A stretch of 64,000 nucleotides of DNA from Sphingobium sp. BYY-5 (GCF_022758885.1 NZ_JALEBH010000001.1:1054001-1118000), one strand, 5' to 3'. Counted from the first letter of the stretch, positions 53,021 through 63,307 are shown. Made by a program: numbers and translations. Notes: a model not told the origin generated them from the letters alone.

Positions 53021-54595
53021 ATGGCAGTGATGCGTACAAAGATGTTCAGCCTCGCCCTCGCAACCGGCCTGATCGCTGGCGCCCTCCCGGCGCAGGTCTG
53101 GCGTGCCGATCAGGGCGACGGCACCTATCGCAATCCCGTGCTGTTCGCCGACTATCCCGATCCCGACATCATCCGCGTTGGAGGCGATTTCTATTTCGTC
53201 AGCACGACTTTCGCCAATTCACCGGGCGTCACCGTCCTCCATTCGAAGGATCTGGTGAATTGGCGGATCGTCAGTCATGTGGTCGATCGTCTCGACGGCG
53301 ACCCGCGCTACGATCTCAAAAATGGCGGCGATTATCGCCACGGCTTCTATGCCGCCAGCCTGCGCCGCCATAACGGCCTCTTCTACCTTGCCGTAACCCC
53401 GGTAGGGCATAAGACCCGTATCTATCGCTCCGCCCGGATCGACGGTCCCTGGACCTATAAGGAACTGGACCGCGAAGCCTTCGATCCCGCACTGTTCATC
53501 GACGCGGATGGCACCGCCTATCTCGGCACCTCGATCGGCACGGACGGCACGGTCACGCTGCTGACGCTCGACAAGGATTTGAGCGCCGTCACCGCCGCCC
53601 GGCAAACCTATTATAACAAGGGCGCGGAAGGATCGAAGATCGTCCGGCACAACGGCTGGTATTATTTCTTCAACGCCATCCCCTCCAAACTGGCGATGAC
53701 GGTATCCCGCTCGCGCAGCCTGTGGGGACCGTGGGAAACCAAGGCTTCGATCGACGACAAGACCGGCGGTCATCAGGGCGCGATCGTCGATCTGCCCGAT
53801 GGAAGCTGGTACGGCTTCGTCATGGTCGACGCGGGCGCGATAGGCCGCATGACCAATATCAGCCCGATCCATTGGAAGGATGAATGGCCCTTCTGGGGGA
53901 CGCCGCAAGCCCCCGATCGCGTGCCCGACCGATCGCCCAAGCCGATCCAGGGCTATCCCTTCGCCGAACCGCCCTCCTCGGACGATTTCTCCTCGCCCAG
54001 GCTCGGCCTGCAATGGCAATGGAACCATAATCCCGACGATAGCCGCTGGTCATTGACACAGCGCCCCGGCTTCCTGCGTCTGCACGCCACCCAGGCAGAC
54101 GGCATTTGGACCGCGCGCAACACGCTGACGCAAAAGGCGCAAGGGCCGCGCGCTCGCGCGGTCGTGAAGCTCGATACCGCCGGTATCAAGCCTGGCGACA
54201 TCTGCGGCTTCGGCAGCTTCGGCAAATATAGTGCGCAACTTTCGGTCGTTGGCGGAGCACAGGGCACCCTCACGCTTCGGATGCAGCTCACGGAGTCCAC
54301 CACGGACGGCCCGCTTACACAGGTTCGCGTCCCGGCTCAACCGATTGCCGGCCGCACGCTCTGGCTGCGCACCGACATGGATTTCGACGCGAAGGAAGGC
54401 CGCGTCGCCTACAGCCTCGACAATCGCCGCTGGACCGAATTGGGCGGCGCCTTCCCGCTCGCCTTCGACTGGCGCACCGGCACCTTCCAGGGCCAGCAGC
54501 TCGCCATTTCCTGCTACAATTTGACGGCTGACGGCGGCTATCTCGATGTCGACAGCTTCACGCTCTCCCCTCTTTCGAATGGAACCCGACCATGA
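53021..54595 (+). CDS. exported GH43 glycosidase (second gene of operon)
   Basis: A 524-residue GH43 enzyme with a signal peptide (MFSLALATGLIAGALPAQ). AAGGAG at 53009-53014 supports the ATG at 53021. The base Asp lies in YPDPDII, the modulator in AFDPALF and the acid Glu in AEGSKIV, where the usual EGP reads EGS. A C-terminal beta-sandwich is present from about residue 320. The stop overlaps the GH95 start by an ATGA junction. It is clearly diverged from the preceding GH43, so different linkages are likely. Confidence 0.91.
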   Translation: MAVMRTKMFSLALATGLIAGALPAQVWRADQGDGTYRNPVLFADYPDPDIIRVGGDFYFVSTTFANSPGVTVLHSKDLVNWRIVSHVVDRLDGDPRYDLKNGGDYRHGFYAASLRRHNGLFYLAVTPVGHKTRIYRSARIDGPWTYKELDREAFDPALFIDADGTAYLGTSIGTDGTVTLLTLDKDLSAVTAARQTYYNKGAEGSKIVRHNGWYYFFNAIPSKLAMTVSRSRSLWGPWETKASIDDKTGGHQGAIVDLPDGSWYGFVMVDAGAIGRMTNISPIHWKDEWPFWGTPQAPDRVPDRSPKPIQGYPFAEPPSSDDFSSPRLGLQWQWNHNPDDSRWSLTQRPGFLRLHATQADGIWTARNTLTQKAQGPRARAVVKLDTAGIKPGDICGFGSFGKYSAQLSVVGGAQGTLTLRMQLTESTTDGPLTQVRVPAQPIAGRTLWLRTDMDFDAKEGRVAYSLDNRRWTELGGAFPLAFDWRTGTFQGQQLAISCYNLTADGGYLDVDSFTLSPLSNGTRP

Positions 54596-56937
54596 GCGTT
54601 ACTCGCCGCGAAGCCGCCGTCAGCCTTGCTGCAAGCACCCTTGCGCTCACCGCCACGCCCGGCCGCGCGGCGAACGGTGCGTCGCCTTCGGCCCAACCAC
54701 TCGCCCTCTGGTATCGCCAGCCTGCCGTCGAATGGACCGAAGCGCTTCCCATCGGTAATGGCCGCCTCGGTGCGATGGTCTTCGGTGGAACCGCACAGGA
54801 GCGGCTGCAACTCAACGAAAGCACGCTCTGGGCAGGCCAGCCCTATGATCCCGTCAACCCGCAGGCCAGGGAGATGCTGCCCAAGGTCCGCGCCCTGATC
54901 TTCGAGGGGAAGATCGAGGAGGCAGAGGCGCTCGCCAGCCAGACGCTGATGGCCAAGCCCCTGACGCAGATGCCCTATCAAACGCTGGGCGACCTGACAC
55001 TCGACTTTCCCACCCTCGGCGCGACGGACGGCTACCGGCGCGAGCTTGACCACGACAGCGCGATGGCGACCACCCGCTTTACTGCGGGCGGCGTCAGCCA
55101 TGTGCGGCAGGTCGTTGCATCGCCCGCCGATCAGGTCATCGCAGTACGCCTCTCTGCTACCGGTGCGGGCAAACTCGACGTCGATATCGGTCTGCGCTCC
55201 CCCCAGCAGGAGGTGAAAGTCGTGGCGGATGGTCCGTCCGGCTTGCTGATGACCGGCCGCAACGGCGCGTCCAAGGGCATAGAAGGCAATTTGCGCTTCG
55301 CCGCGCGCCTGCTGACGCAGGTCGAGGGTGGACGCATCACTTATGCGGCCGACGGACGGCTCAGCATCCGCGGCGCGAAGGCGGTGACGTTGTTCATCGC
55401 CATGGCGACCAGCTACAAGCATTTCGACGATGTGAGCGGCGATCCACTCGCCGCCACCGCGACGGCGATCTCCAGGGCACGGTCCCGCCCCTTCGCCCGC
55501 ATCGCTGCCGACACCGCCGCAGCGCACCAACGGCTGTTCCGCCGTGTCGCCATCGACCTCGGCACGACACCCGCCGCAGCGCAGCCCACGGACGAACGCA
55601 TCGTCGCCTCCCAGACCAGCGACGACCCCGCGCTCGCCGCCCTCTATTTCCAATATGGCCGCTATCTGCTGATTTCGTCGTCGCGGCCGGGCGGCCAGCC
55701 CGCCACGCTTCAGGGCCTGTGGAACGACAGCCTGAACCCGCCCTGGGGCTCCAAATATACGATCAACATCAATACCGAGATGAACTACTGGCCCGCCGAG
55801 CCGACCGCCCTTGGCGAATGCGTGACGCCGCTGGTCGACATGATGCGCGAGATTGCCATCACCGGCGCGCGCACGGCCCGGACCATGTATGGCGCGCGCG
55901 GCTGGGTCGCGCATCATAATGTCGACCTGTGGCGCGCCAGCGCGCCGATCGACGGCGCACAATATGGCCTGTGGCCCACCGGCGGCGCATGGCTCTGCAC
56001 CCATTTGTGGGATCATTATGAGTATAATCGCGATCGCGCCTATCTCGCTTCAGTCTACCCACTGATGGCAGGCGCAGCACGTTTCTTCCTCGACACGCTG
56101 CAAAAAGACCCGACGACCGGCTTCCTCGTCACCAACCCGTCGATGAGTCCGGAAAATCCCCACGGTCATGGCGGCACCCTTTGCGCCGGGCCGACGATGG
56201 ACATGGCCATCCTGCGCGACCTGTTCACCCAGACCATGGAGGCGGCCGCCATCCTGGGCACCGATGCAAGCCTTTCCGCCGAAATGCGCGCCGCCCGCGA
56301 CAAGCTCGCTCCCTATAAGGTCGGCCGGCAGGGCCAGCTACAGGAGTGGCAACGGGATTGGGACGCCGACGCACCCGAACAGCACCACCGCCACGTCTCT
56401 CACCTCTACGGCCTTCACCCGTCGCGTCAGATCACGCTGGACGGCACGCCCGATCTCGCCGCCGCCGCGCGCCGCACGCTGGACATCCGCGGCGACCGTG
56501 CGACCGGCTGGGCTACGGCCTGGCGCATCAACCTGTGGGCGCGGCTGCGGGAGGGCGACCATGCGCATGAAATCCTTCGCTTCCTGCTCGGCCCGGAGCG
56601 CACCTATCCGAATATGTTCGACGCCCATCCCCCCTTCCAGATCGACGGCAATTTCGGCGGCGCGGCGGGTATCGTCGAAATGCTGATGGACAGTCATGGC
56701 GACGTCATCGACCTGTTGCCGGCCCTGCCGCGCGCCTGGCCGACCGGCCATATCCTGGGCCTGCGCGCTCGTGGCCGCTGCGCCGTTGACATCAAATGGC
56801 GCAACGGCAACCTGGATCAGGCGATGCTGCACCCCGAGCGCGATGAGCGCAGGATCATTCGCCTCGGCAAACGAAGCCGCACCTTGCCTCTGAAGGCCGG
56901 CACCCCAGTCACACTCACGTCGAGAGATTTTGCATGA
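54592..56937 (+). CDS. GH95 alpha-1,2-L-fucosidase family enzyme
   Basis: Inverting fucosidase-type enzyme of 781 residues with a Tat-like signal (TRREAAVSLAASTLALTATP). Family marks are the N-terminal WTEALPIGNGRLGAMVFGG, LQLNESTLW, and NINTEMNYWPAEP (about 392-404) carrying the activating Asn residues. The acid Glu521 is in SMSPENPHG and Asp685 in QIDGNFGG. Known GH95 enzymes remove terminal fucose (some galactose) from fucosyl-galactosyl side chains such as those of xyloglucan. It is coupled to the neighbouring genes at both ends by ATGA overlaps. Confidence 0.95.
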   Translation: MSVTRREAAVSLAASTLALTATPGRAANGASPSAQPLALWYRQPAVEWTEALPIGNGRLGAMVFGGTAQERLQLNESTLWAGQPYDPVNPQAREMLPKVRALIFEGKIEEAEALASQTLMAKPLTQMPYQTLGDLTLDFPTLGATDGYRRELDHDSAMATTRFTAGGVSHVRQVVASPADQVIAVRLSATGAGKLDVDIGLRSPQQEVKVVADGPSGLLMTGRNGASKGIEGNLRFAARLLTQVEGGRITYAADGRLSIRGAKAVTLFIAMATSYKHFDDVSGDPLAATATAISRARSRPFARIAADTAAAHQRLFRRVAIDLGTTPAAAQPTDERIVASQTSDDPALAALYFQYGRYLLISSSRPGGQPATLQGLWNDSLNPPWGSKYTININTEMNYWPAEPTALGECVTPLVDMMREIAITGARTARTMYGARGWVAHHNVDLWRASAPIDGAQYGLWPTGGAWLCTHLWDHYEYNRDRAYLASVYPLMAGAARFFLDTLQKDPTTGFLVTNPSMSPENPHGHGGTLCAGPTMDMAILRDLFTQTMEAAAILGTDASLSAEMRAARDKLAPYKVGRQGQLQEWQRDWDADAPEQHHRHVSHLYGLHPSRQITLDGTPDLAAAARRTLDIRGDRATGWATAWRINLWARLREGDHAHEILRFLLGPERTYPNMFDAHPPFQIDGNFGGAAGIVEMLMDSHGDVIDLLPALPRAWPTGHILGLRARGRCAVDIKWRNGNLDQAMLHPERDERRIIRLGKRSRTLPLKAGTPVTLTSRDFA

Positions 56938-58832
56938 CCCTGCGCCGCTTCCTCCTGCCCCTTGCCATATTGTGCGCCGGGACGTCGCTGTCGGCTCAAA
57001 CTCCCAATCCGTTGGCGCCTTCCGGCCACTGGACCGCTTATCAGGGCGGCAGCGCCACGCTTCCGCCCATGGGCTGGAATAGCTGGAACGCCTTCTTCAC
57101 CGAAATCGACGAGGAAAAACTGCTCGGCTCCGCCCAGCGCATCATCGACACCGGCCTCGCTAAGAAAGGCTATCGCTATATCAACATCGACGATGGCTGG
57201 TGGCTGAAACGCCGTGCCAGCGACGACCGGCTGATGATCCGCGCGGACAAATTCCCGTCCTCCCTGACGGTCAAAGGCGATCCCTCCTTCCGCCCGCTTA
57301 CCGACAAGCTGCACAGCATGGGTTTCAAGGCAGGCATCTATTCCGACCTTGGCCGCAACAGTTGCTCGCAGGCCTATTCCACCGGCCCGGCGCAATTGCC
57401 CGAAGGCACGGTGGCGGAACGTGAGGTCGGCCTTTACGGCCATAGCGACCAGGACATTCGCCTTTTCTTCGCCGACTGGGGCTTTGACGCGATCAAGGTC
57501 GACGGATGCGGCATCCGCGCCTTCACGCCCGACTTTGAACGGGTCCGCGATGGTCAATATCGCCCGCTCACCCCCCTGATCGATCAGGCATCCATCACCC
57601 GGTCAAATATTCCCGCCGTCAAGGCGCTCTTTGCCGACATCAACCAGTCCCTCGCCCGCCACAATCCGGATGGCGACTATATGCTCTCGCTCTGCATCTG
57701 GGGCAGCGCCAATGTCCGCTCCTGGGGGAAGGATGTCGGGAATATCTCGCGCACGAGCGACGACATCTCGCCCAACTGGAACCGGATGCTCACCAACTAT
57801 GACAGCGCCGTCCGCCGTGCGCTCTACGCCCATCCCGGCTCCTGGAATGATCCCGACATGCTGTTCATCGGCGCGGGCGATTTCGACGCACGGCACCTGA
57901 CCGAAGCCCGTTCGCACTTCGCCCTCTGGGCGATGATGAACGCTCCGCTGCTGATCGGTGCGGACTTGCGCAAGACGCCTCAACCGCTGATCGACATCTT
58001 CGGCAACGCAAGTCTCATCGCAATCAATCAAGACCCGGCCGGCAACCAGGCCGTGCTCGCCTTCGACAGCAACGAACTCCAGATACTGGTCAAGACGCTG
58101 GCCAATGGCGACAAGGCCGTTGCGCTCTTCAACCGGGGCATGGCGCCGGTAGATGCGGTGCTGACATCAGACCATCTAAAGTTCCGCGCCAACCACGCCA
58201 TTGCCCTATCCGACCTCTGGACCGGAGCGAAGAGCGACTTCACCAGGGAAACAACCCTGCGGGTGGAGCCGCGCCAGACGTTGATATTCCGCGCTTCGGG
58301 TGAGCGAGCGCTGGCCGACGGCCTCTATCTCTCGGAACAGCCCGGCAACGTCAATCCAGCCGTCGACGGCGTCGTCGAGCCCCAACCCGATCCCACAATC
58401 TACCGCTCCATTCCTGGTTGGCGCAGCACGCGCGGCATCGGCGAACGTCCGATGTACGCCGGTTGGGGCGGCGCCATGGCCGACGCGACGCCCTATGACC
58501 AACCCCTCTTCATCGGTGGCAAGGCTTTCGCCTCCGGCATCGGCGTCCTCGCCAATTCGCGTCTGGAAGTGCGGAACAAAGGTTTCGCGCGCTTCACCGC
58601 CAGCGTCGGTGTGGACGACAGTGCGCTCGACGGCAGTCAGCAAGTCCGCTTCTTCCTCTATGGCGATGGCAAGCCTCTCGCCAGCACGATGTCCTTGCGC
58701 CGTGGAGACGCACCGCAATCCTTGGCGGCCGATGTGAAAGGCATCGCCCTCATCGAACTGGTCGCACGCGCCGATGGCGCGCAGGGCAATGCGGTCCCGG
58801 TCACATGGGGCGACGCGGCGCTGCGTCGCTGA
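56934..58832 (+). CDS. GH27 alpha-galactosidase family enzyme with NPCBM domain
   Basis: A 632-residue exported enzyme (signal LLPLAILCAGTSLSAQ). The GH27 barrel has PPMGWNSWNAF, the nucleophile Asp190 in AIKVDGCG, and the WNDPDM motif (about 304-309) with the acid/base Asp, followed by AINQDPAG. A C-terminal NPCBM-type domain (about 490-630; PLFIGGKAFASGIGVLANS) is fused. GH27 enzymes release alpha-galactose or beta-L-arabinopyranose; the latter would fit arabinopyranosyl xyloglucan. It is the last gene of the operon. Confidence 0.93.
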   Translation: MTLRRFLLPLAILCAGTSLSAQTPNPLAPSGHWTAYQGGSATLPPMGWNSWNAFFTEIDEEKLLGSAQRIIDTGLAKKGYRYINIDDGWWLKRRASDDRLMIRADKFPSSLTVKGDPSFRPLTDKLHSMGFKAGIYSDLGRNSCSQAYSTGPAQLPEGTVAEREVGLYGHSDQDIRLFFADWGFDAIKVDGCGIRAFTPDFERVRDGQYRPLTPLIDQASITRSNIPAVKALFADINQSLARHNPDGDYMLSLCIWGSANVRSWGKDVGNISRTSDDISPNWNRMLTNYDSAVRRALYAHPGSWNDPDMLFIGAGDFDARHLTEARSHFALWAMMNAPLLIGADLRKTPQPLIDIFGNASLIAINQDPAGNQAVLAFDSNELQILVKTLANGDKAVALFNRGMAPVDAVLTSDHLKFRANHAIALSDLWTGAKSDFTRETTLRVEPRQTLIFRASGERALADGLYLSEQPGNVNPAVDGVVEPQPDPTIYRSIPGWRSTRGIGERPMYAGWGGAMADATPYDQPLFIGGKAFASGIGVLANSRLEVRNKGFARFTASVGVDDSALDGSQQVRFFLYGDGKPLASTMSLRRGDAPQSLAADVKGIALIELVARADGAQGNAVPVTWGDAALRR

Positions 58833-58974
58833 CGTCTTGTGGCGCGGCAAGAAGGAATGCGTGGAACATTCCGACCTGCCGCTTTCGTCCACAGTTCGGC
58901 ACGTCGCCCCTCTCCGGACCCAGACGACCATGACAGGGAGACGCGCCGATCCACGCGCCTCCTTCCGAAACAGG

Positions 58975-61080
58975 TCAGCGACCGCCTTGTGCGCCGTCGA
59001 TCGGATATTCGAAAATGGATGTCGACATAGGCGGCACGGTCAACCGACCGTTCATGGCCGGAGCCGCAGCCTCGGTTATGGTGACACCGGGCTTGGCTCC
59101 AACCTTGTTCGCAGCGCTCAGCGATTTGGCGGTGATACGCCAGACCTTCCCCTGACCACGCGTACGCACATGTGGCATGTCGATCGCCACGCTCTGCGAC
59201 TTGAAGGTCGCGTTGACGACGCCGATCCGCAAGTACCGACCGTCCGGACTCAACCCTGCGATCATATCCAATGGCCAGGTCGCGCTGCCCGCCTTCACCT
59301 GTGGGTGAGCAGACCCGACGACATGTTTGGGATCGGGCTGCCGCACATTGCCTTCCAGCCCCACCGGTACGGTGCCTGCTCCAAAATGCTCACCATAGAG
59401 TTTGAAGACCAGTCCGGTCGTGTTCATCACCGCATCGGTCGCGCTTATGTCCATGGTAGACGTCCCGGTGGTGAAGGCCGCCATCGTCAGGAAATCGGTA
59501 TGCCGCAGCATTTCCTGGATCACCATGGAATAGGCGAGCGCCGATTTCAGCGTCGCGCCGTCCTTCGCCATATAGGCATATTCGTCCATCGACAGGAAAA
59601 TGCCCTTGCCGCCATTGGCTTCCCTGATGGCCGGAAAGCGTTGCCGGTAGATGTTCCACTCCTCCGCCTTCATGCGCACATTGTTGGAAGGCGAGCGCGC
59701 GAATTCGATCAATTCCTCGTCTGCCGGCGCGTTCGGGCGTTCCTCGCCCCGATCATAATAATGTTCGGTGATGCCGTCGAACGTTCCCATCGCTTTGGCG
59801 AAGAAGCCGCCGGTCCAATCCTCCTCGGTTCCAAACTTATGTTGGATGCTCCCCAGCGATGGGTTTTCCTTGACGTCCCGGGGATGCAACTGGTCCGGCA
59901 TCGCCCCCGACGCGATCAGCGTGATGCCCGGATCCTTCGCCCGCATCGCAACCGCGAAATTCTTGTGCTTCATGAGATAATAGTCGAGCGATGTCTTGCC
60001 GATCTGCCACCAGCCATAGGGCTCGTTGCCGATATTCCACCATTTGACGCCATAGGGCGCCCGATGCCCATTGGCCGCACGCTTCGCGCCCCATTCGCTT
60101 GTGGGCGCGCCGTTCAGATACTCGACCTCCTCGGCCGCCGAATTGGCATCGCCCAAGCCCGCATTTACCGTCACATAGGGCTCCACGCCCAGGATGCGCG
60201 TCAGGTCCATCCACTCATCCATGCCGATGTCGTTGGTCTGCATCGCGCTCCAGGCATGGTCGAACATCGGCACTCGCTTGTCACGCGGTCCCAGCGCCTG
60301 ATGCCAGTCCCAGTTGGACAGGAAATTGCCGCCGGGCAGACGCCAGAAGCCGGAATTGAGCGACTTCGCGATCGCCGTCACATCTGCGCGCCAGCCATTG
60401 ATATTATCCGCCGGCATCAGCGAAACCGCACCGACGCGGAAATGCTCGCTGCCCGTCCCCGTCACCTCCAGCCGGGCGTCGGACGACGCCTTGCCGGCAG
60501 TGAAGCGGAACGGAAGCTCGGTCCATTTCGCGCCAGGCGCGGGCAGCCTCACCACCTGTCGATCTTGTGGGCCATCGCCCCACACAAGCGCCACCTGCAC
60601 CTTGGCCCCGGAATCACCGCTAAGAAAGATGCGGCCGACATACGCCTTCCCCGCGACCACGCCCATGCCGCCTTGACTGAACCCACGGGGACTGTCGCCC
60701 AGCACCGCCACCTTCGGGCTATGCGTGCCGACGAACGGATCGTCGCCGTCCATTACAATTGCATCCTCGCCCCCGATCGGCCGCCATTTGCGGAATTGGG
60801 CCGCAGGGCGTCCCTCAACCGTGTCCGGGACTTTCTCGTCTTTCCCCTCGGCGCAAATGGGATAGTAAAATTTGCGGTCATCCAGCATTTCCGCCCATAA
60901 TGTGCGGTTCACCAGCCCGCCTATCGGCTCAATGAACATGCCATATTCATAGGGCGTCACCGCTGCGCTGATGCGGCTGGTATCGATCGTCGCCCGGATC
61001 GCTTGCGCCTGCCCCGCGCCAACACTGGCAGCCACCAGCGCCAGACAACAGCCTGCCTGCAAAAGATGCACCCGTCGCAT
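58975..61080 (-). CDS. GH51 alpha-L-arabinofuranosidase family enzyme
   Basis: A 701-residue exported enzyme (signal LLQAGCCLALVAASVGAGQAQA). An N-terminal region with a carbohydrate-binding-like jelly roll (about 90-230) precedes the TIM barrel with acid/base Glu353 in WNIGNEPYG and nucleophile Glu500 in SMDEYAYM. The usual nucleophile motif DEWN/DEWG reads DEYA here. A C-terminal beta-domain follows. It lies 107 bp downstream of the acetylesterase gene on the same strand and is convergent with GH27. Confidence 0.91.
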   Translation of the reverse strand: MRRVHLLQAGCCLALVAASVGAGQAQAIRATIDTSRISAAVTPYEYGMFIEPIGGLVNRTLWAEMLDDRKFYYPICAEGKDEKVPDTVEGRPAAQFRKWRPIGGEDAIVMDGDDPFVGTHSPKVAVLGDSPRGFSQGGMGVVAGKAYVGRIFLSGDSGAKVQVALVWGDGPQDRQVVRLPAPGAKWTELPFRFTAGKASSDARLEVTGTGSEHFRVGAVSLMPADNINGWRADVTAIAKSLNSGFWRLPGGNFLSNWDWHQALGPRDKRVPMFDHAWSAMQTNDIGMDEWMDLTRILGVEPYVTVNAGLGDANSAAEEVEYLNGAPTSEWGAKRAANGHRAPYGVKWWNIGNEPYGWWQIGKTSLDYYLMKHKNFAVAMRAKDPGITLIASGAMPDQLHPRDVKENPSLGSIQHKFGTEEDWTGGFFAKAMGTFDGITEHYYDRGEERPNAPADEELIEFARSPSNNVRMKAEEWNIYRQRFPAIREANGGKGIFLSMDEYAYMAKDGATLKSALAYSMVIQEMLRHTDFLTMAAFTTGTSTMDISATDAVMNTTGLVFKLYGEHFGAGTVPVGLEGNVRQPDPKHVVGSAHPQVKAGSATWPLDMIAGLSPDGRYLRIGVVNATFKSQSVAIDMPHVRTRGQGKVWRITAKSLSAANKVGAKPGVTITEAAAPAMNGRLTVPPMSTSIFEYPIDGAQGGR

Positions 61081-61187
61081 GAATATCCTCTCCCTTTGGG
61101 GACGCGCATCGACACCACGCCGACGCGCGTCTTGACAGTTTCCAATGTGCGTCTCGCTTTGGCCGCTTATGGGTGCGGCCTTGTGCG

Positions 61188-63152
61188 TCAGCGTGCCGGC
61201 GCTATCGGCAGATCGAAGGAACCGACCGGCAGCGGCGCTTCGTCGTAAAGATTGATGACCGGCGAGCCAGCCCAGGCATAGCGCACGCGCGTCGCCGGAC
61301 GCCCGTCACCCGCCAACACCACCCGCAACCCTTCCACCTTGCCCGGCACAAAGCGGCAGGTGCCTGCCATTTCCCCGCACAATTCCAAGCCGATCACCTG
61401 CGCCGCGCTACGTGTATGCAGCCCACCGGCAAGTCCGGTGAACTCGATCACCGCGCCACCATCGGTCGTCGCAATCGCCCGCGCCGCCTGTGGTCCGGAC
61501 CGCGACCCCGCCTGACCATAGGCGACCGCGCGCATCGCCGCCGCCAATCTGCGACCGACCTCCTGCTTCTCGCCCGGATGGATGTCGAACGGGTCGCCAA
61601 TATCGATCGCCGTGGCAAGGCCACCATGATCGTCCCGGACCATGGCCTGATACTGCGCCTGCCGCATCGCGGCCCATCCATTTTCGACCGGCTCGGTTTC
61701 CGGCCTGCCATAGGCGGCGAGTTGGACAGCCACGAAGGCAAGGTTCGGCGAACCGAACTGCCGCCGCCAATCGGCCATCATCGCCTTCATACGGTCAGCA
61801 TATCCAGGCAGGTCGACATCCGACTCGCCCTGATACCAGGCCACGCCCTTCAGCCCGATCGCCCCCAACGGCGCGATCATCCCATTATAGAGCGTTCCGG
61901 AACCGGTCGTGTCGCCCCATGGCACGCGCGGCGCATCTGCCGGCCAATGGGTCGCCACGGCGTAACGCCAGCCCTCGCCCAACGGCAACGCGCCTGCCTG
62001 CCCCAGCCCCAGCTTGATATCGGCGATCGGGCCGGACAGTCCGCCATTTGCGTAATTGTCCAGCACATTGACGATCATGACATTGCGTCCGGCCTTCAAC
62101 ACGCCCGGCGGGACGTCAAAGACGCTCGGTTGCCAGCTCCGCGCGCTCATGCCGACCGGCTTGCCGTTGATCCACACGCGCCCGACATCGTCCAGCAGCC
62201 CCAGCGATAATATCTTGGCTTCCCTGACCTGCTCTGCCGTCAGTTCAATTTCACGGCGAAACCAGACCATGCCATTATAGTCGACAAGCGCGGTCATGCC
62301 CCATTCCTCCCAGGGACCGATGCGCGGAACATCGGTCCAGGTGATGGCGCTGTCGGGCTGCCACGGTTCCTTGCCGACCGCGTCGCCGGTCTCCTCGCGC
62401 CACCATTTTTCCCATTCGGCGCTGGCCACGCGCTCCGCCGCGAAGGGATCGCGTCCGTGCAGCGACACGAGCGCGGATTGCGCCGCCTGTCCGACGGCCG
62501 CCTGCGCCCGCGCGCCCATCCATGGGCTGATCCGCGATCCGCCCCAGCTACTCGCAATCGCGCCAATGGGCACTTTCGCCGTCTTGCGCAGCTCGCGCGC
62601 CATGTAAAAGCAGGCGGCGGAAAAATCAGCAACGCTATCCGGCCCTGCCTTGCGCCACGTCGGCGCTTCGCGGAAGTCGCGCAACGGCTCGTCCGCCACG
62701 GCGCGCGGCACCAGCATCAGTCGCAGTTGGTCGTCGGCTGACAAGCGGATCTGCGTCGCTGCGTCCTGCGCATTTCGCACTTCCAGTTCCATGTTGGACT
62801 GGCCCGAACAAAGAAATACATCGCCCACCACGACATCCTGCGCCGTGATGCTGCCCGACGCTGCGCGCGCGTTCAGGGCTATGGCCCCTGTGGCGCCGAT
62901 CGGGGCAAACCCTGCCTTGAATCGACCATCCTTGTCGGCGCGCACTTCGCGTGTTTCCGAACCCAATGTTATCGCAATCACTTCATGGGAAGCGGTTCGG
63001 CCCGTGATCGTGACGGGATGGTCGCGCTGGATCACCGCATGATCCCCGAACATCGGATCGAACCGGGGCTGTGCCAGCGCGGTTGTGATACTCGCCGCTG
63101 TAAAGCTGATGATCAATCCCAAGGATAATGGCATATTATTGTGCGGAAACAT
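61188..63152 (-). CDS. SASA-domain (CE20-like) carbohydrate acetylesterase with inserted beta-sandwich
   Basis: SGNH-type acetylesterase of 654 residues, exported (signal LGLIISFTAASITTALAQ). The nucleophile Ser119 lies in CSGQSNMEL, and the AWYQGESD block and the catalytic Asp-x-x-His with His525 (DIHPGEK) come much later. Between them an inserted jelly-roll of about 110 residues (around 285-395; MVWFRREIEL, VWINGKPVG, NVLDNYANGG) resembles a GH2 sugar-binding domain. The same split build is known for xyloglucan acetylesterases of Xanthomonas (CE20). GGAGGAG precedes the start. Confidence 0.9.
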   Translation of the reverse strand: MFPHNNMPLSLGLIISFTAASITTALAQPRFDPMFGDHAVIQRDHPVTITGRTASHEVIAITLGSETREVRADKDGRFKAGFAPIGATGAIALNARAASGSITAQDVVVGDVFLCSGQSNMELEVRNAQDAATQIRLSADDQLRLMLVPRAVADEPLRDFREAPTWRKAGPDSVADFSAACFYMARELRKTAKVPIGAIASSWGGSRISPWMGARAQAAVGQAAQSALVSLHGRDPFAAERVASAEWEKWWREETGDAVGKEPWQPDSAITWTDVPRIGPWEEWGMTALVDYNGMVWFRREIELTAEQVREAKILSLGLLDDVGRVWINGKPVGMSARSWQPSVFDVPPGVLKAGRNVMIVNVLDNYANGGLSGPIADIKLGLGQAGALPLGEGWRYAVATHWPADAPRVPWGDTTGSGTLYNGMIAPLGAIGLKGVAWYQGESDVDLPGYADRMKAMMADWRRQFGSPNLAFVAVQLAAYGRPETEPVENGWAAMRQAQYQAMVRDDHGGLATAIDIGDPFDIHPGEKQEVGRRLAAAMRAVAYGQAGSRSGPQAARAIATTDGGAVIEFTGLAGGLHTRSAAQVIGLELCGEMAGTCRFVPGKVEGLRVVLAGDGRPATRVRYAWAGSPVINLYDEAPLPVGSFDLPIAPAR

Positions 63153-63241
63153 GGCCGCTCGCTCCTCCCCTGCGCCGGTCTGTCTGGTGCCGGATCGTTA
63201 CGGCAGGAATAGTCTATTTTTCCCGCGCCACAATAATTTTG

Positions 63242-63255
63242 TTATCGCTACCTAA
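63242..63255. promoter_or_regulatory. LacI-type operator-like site upstream of the acetylesterase gene
   Basis: TGTTATCGCTACCT; its reverse complement AGGTAGCGATAACA shares the AGCG-TAxCA pattern with the other island operators. It lies 89 bp upstream of the acetylesterase start, between it and the next gene. The match is imperfect on one side. Confidence 0.5.
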
Positions 63256-63307
63256 AGTACCCATATTACAAGATATGCGGTCAGGCCCGGCACCGCGACG
63301 CATGTGT

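Noticed and set aside
54538..56016. Minus-strand open frame of 492 codons opposite GH95
   Set aside because: Antisense shadow with no family similarity; GH95 active-site segments are intact on the plus strand.
58774..60900. Plus-strand open frame of 708 codons opposite GH51
   Set aside because: Arg/His-rich shadow of a high-GC gene on the other strand, no recognisable motif; GH51 has catalytic residues and a signal peptide.
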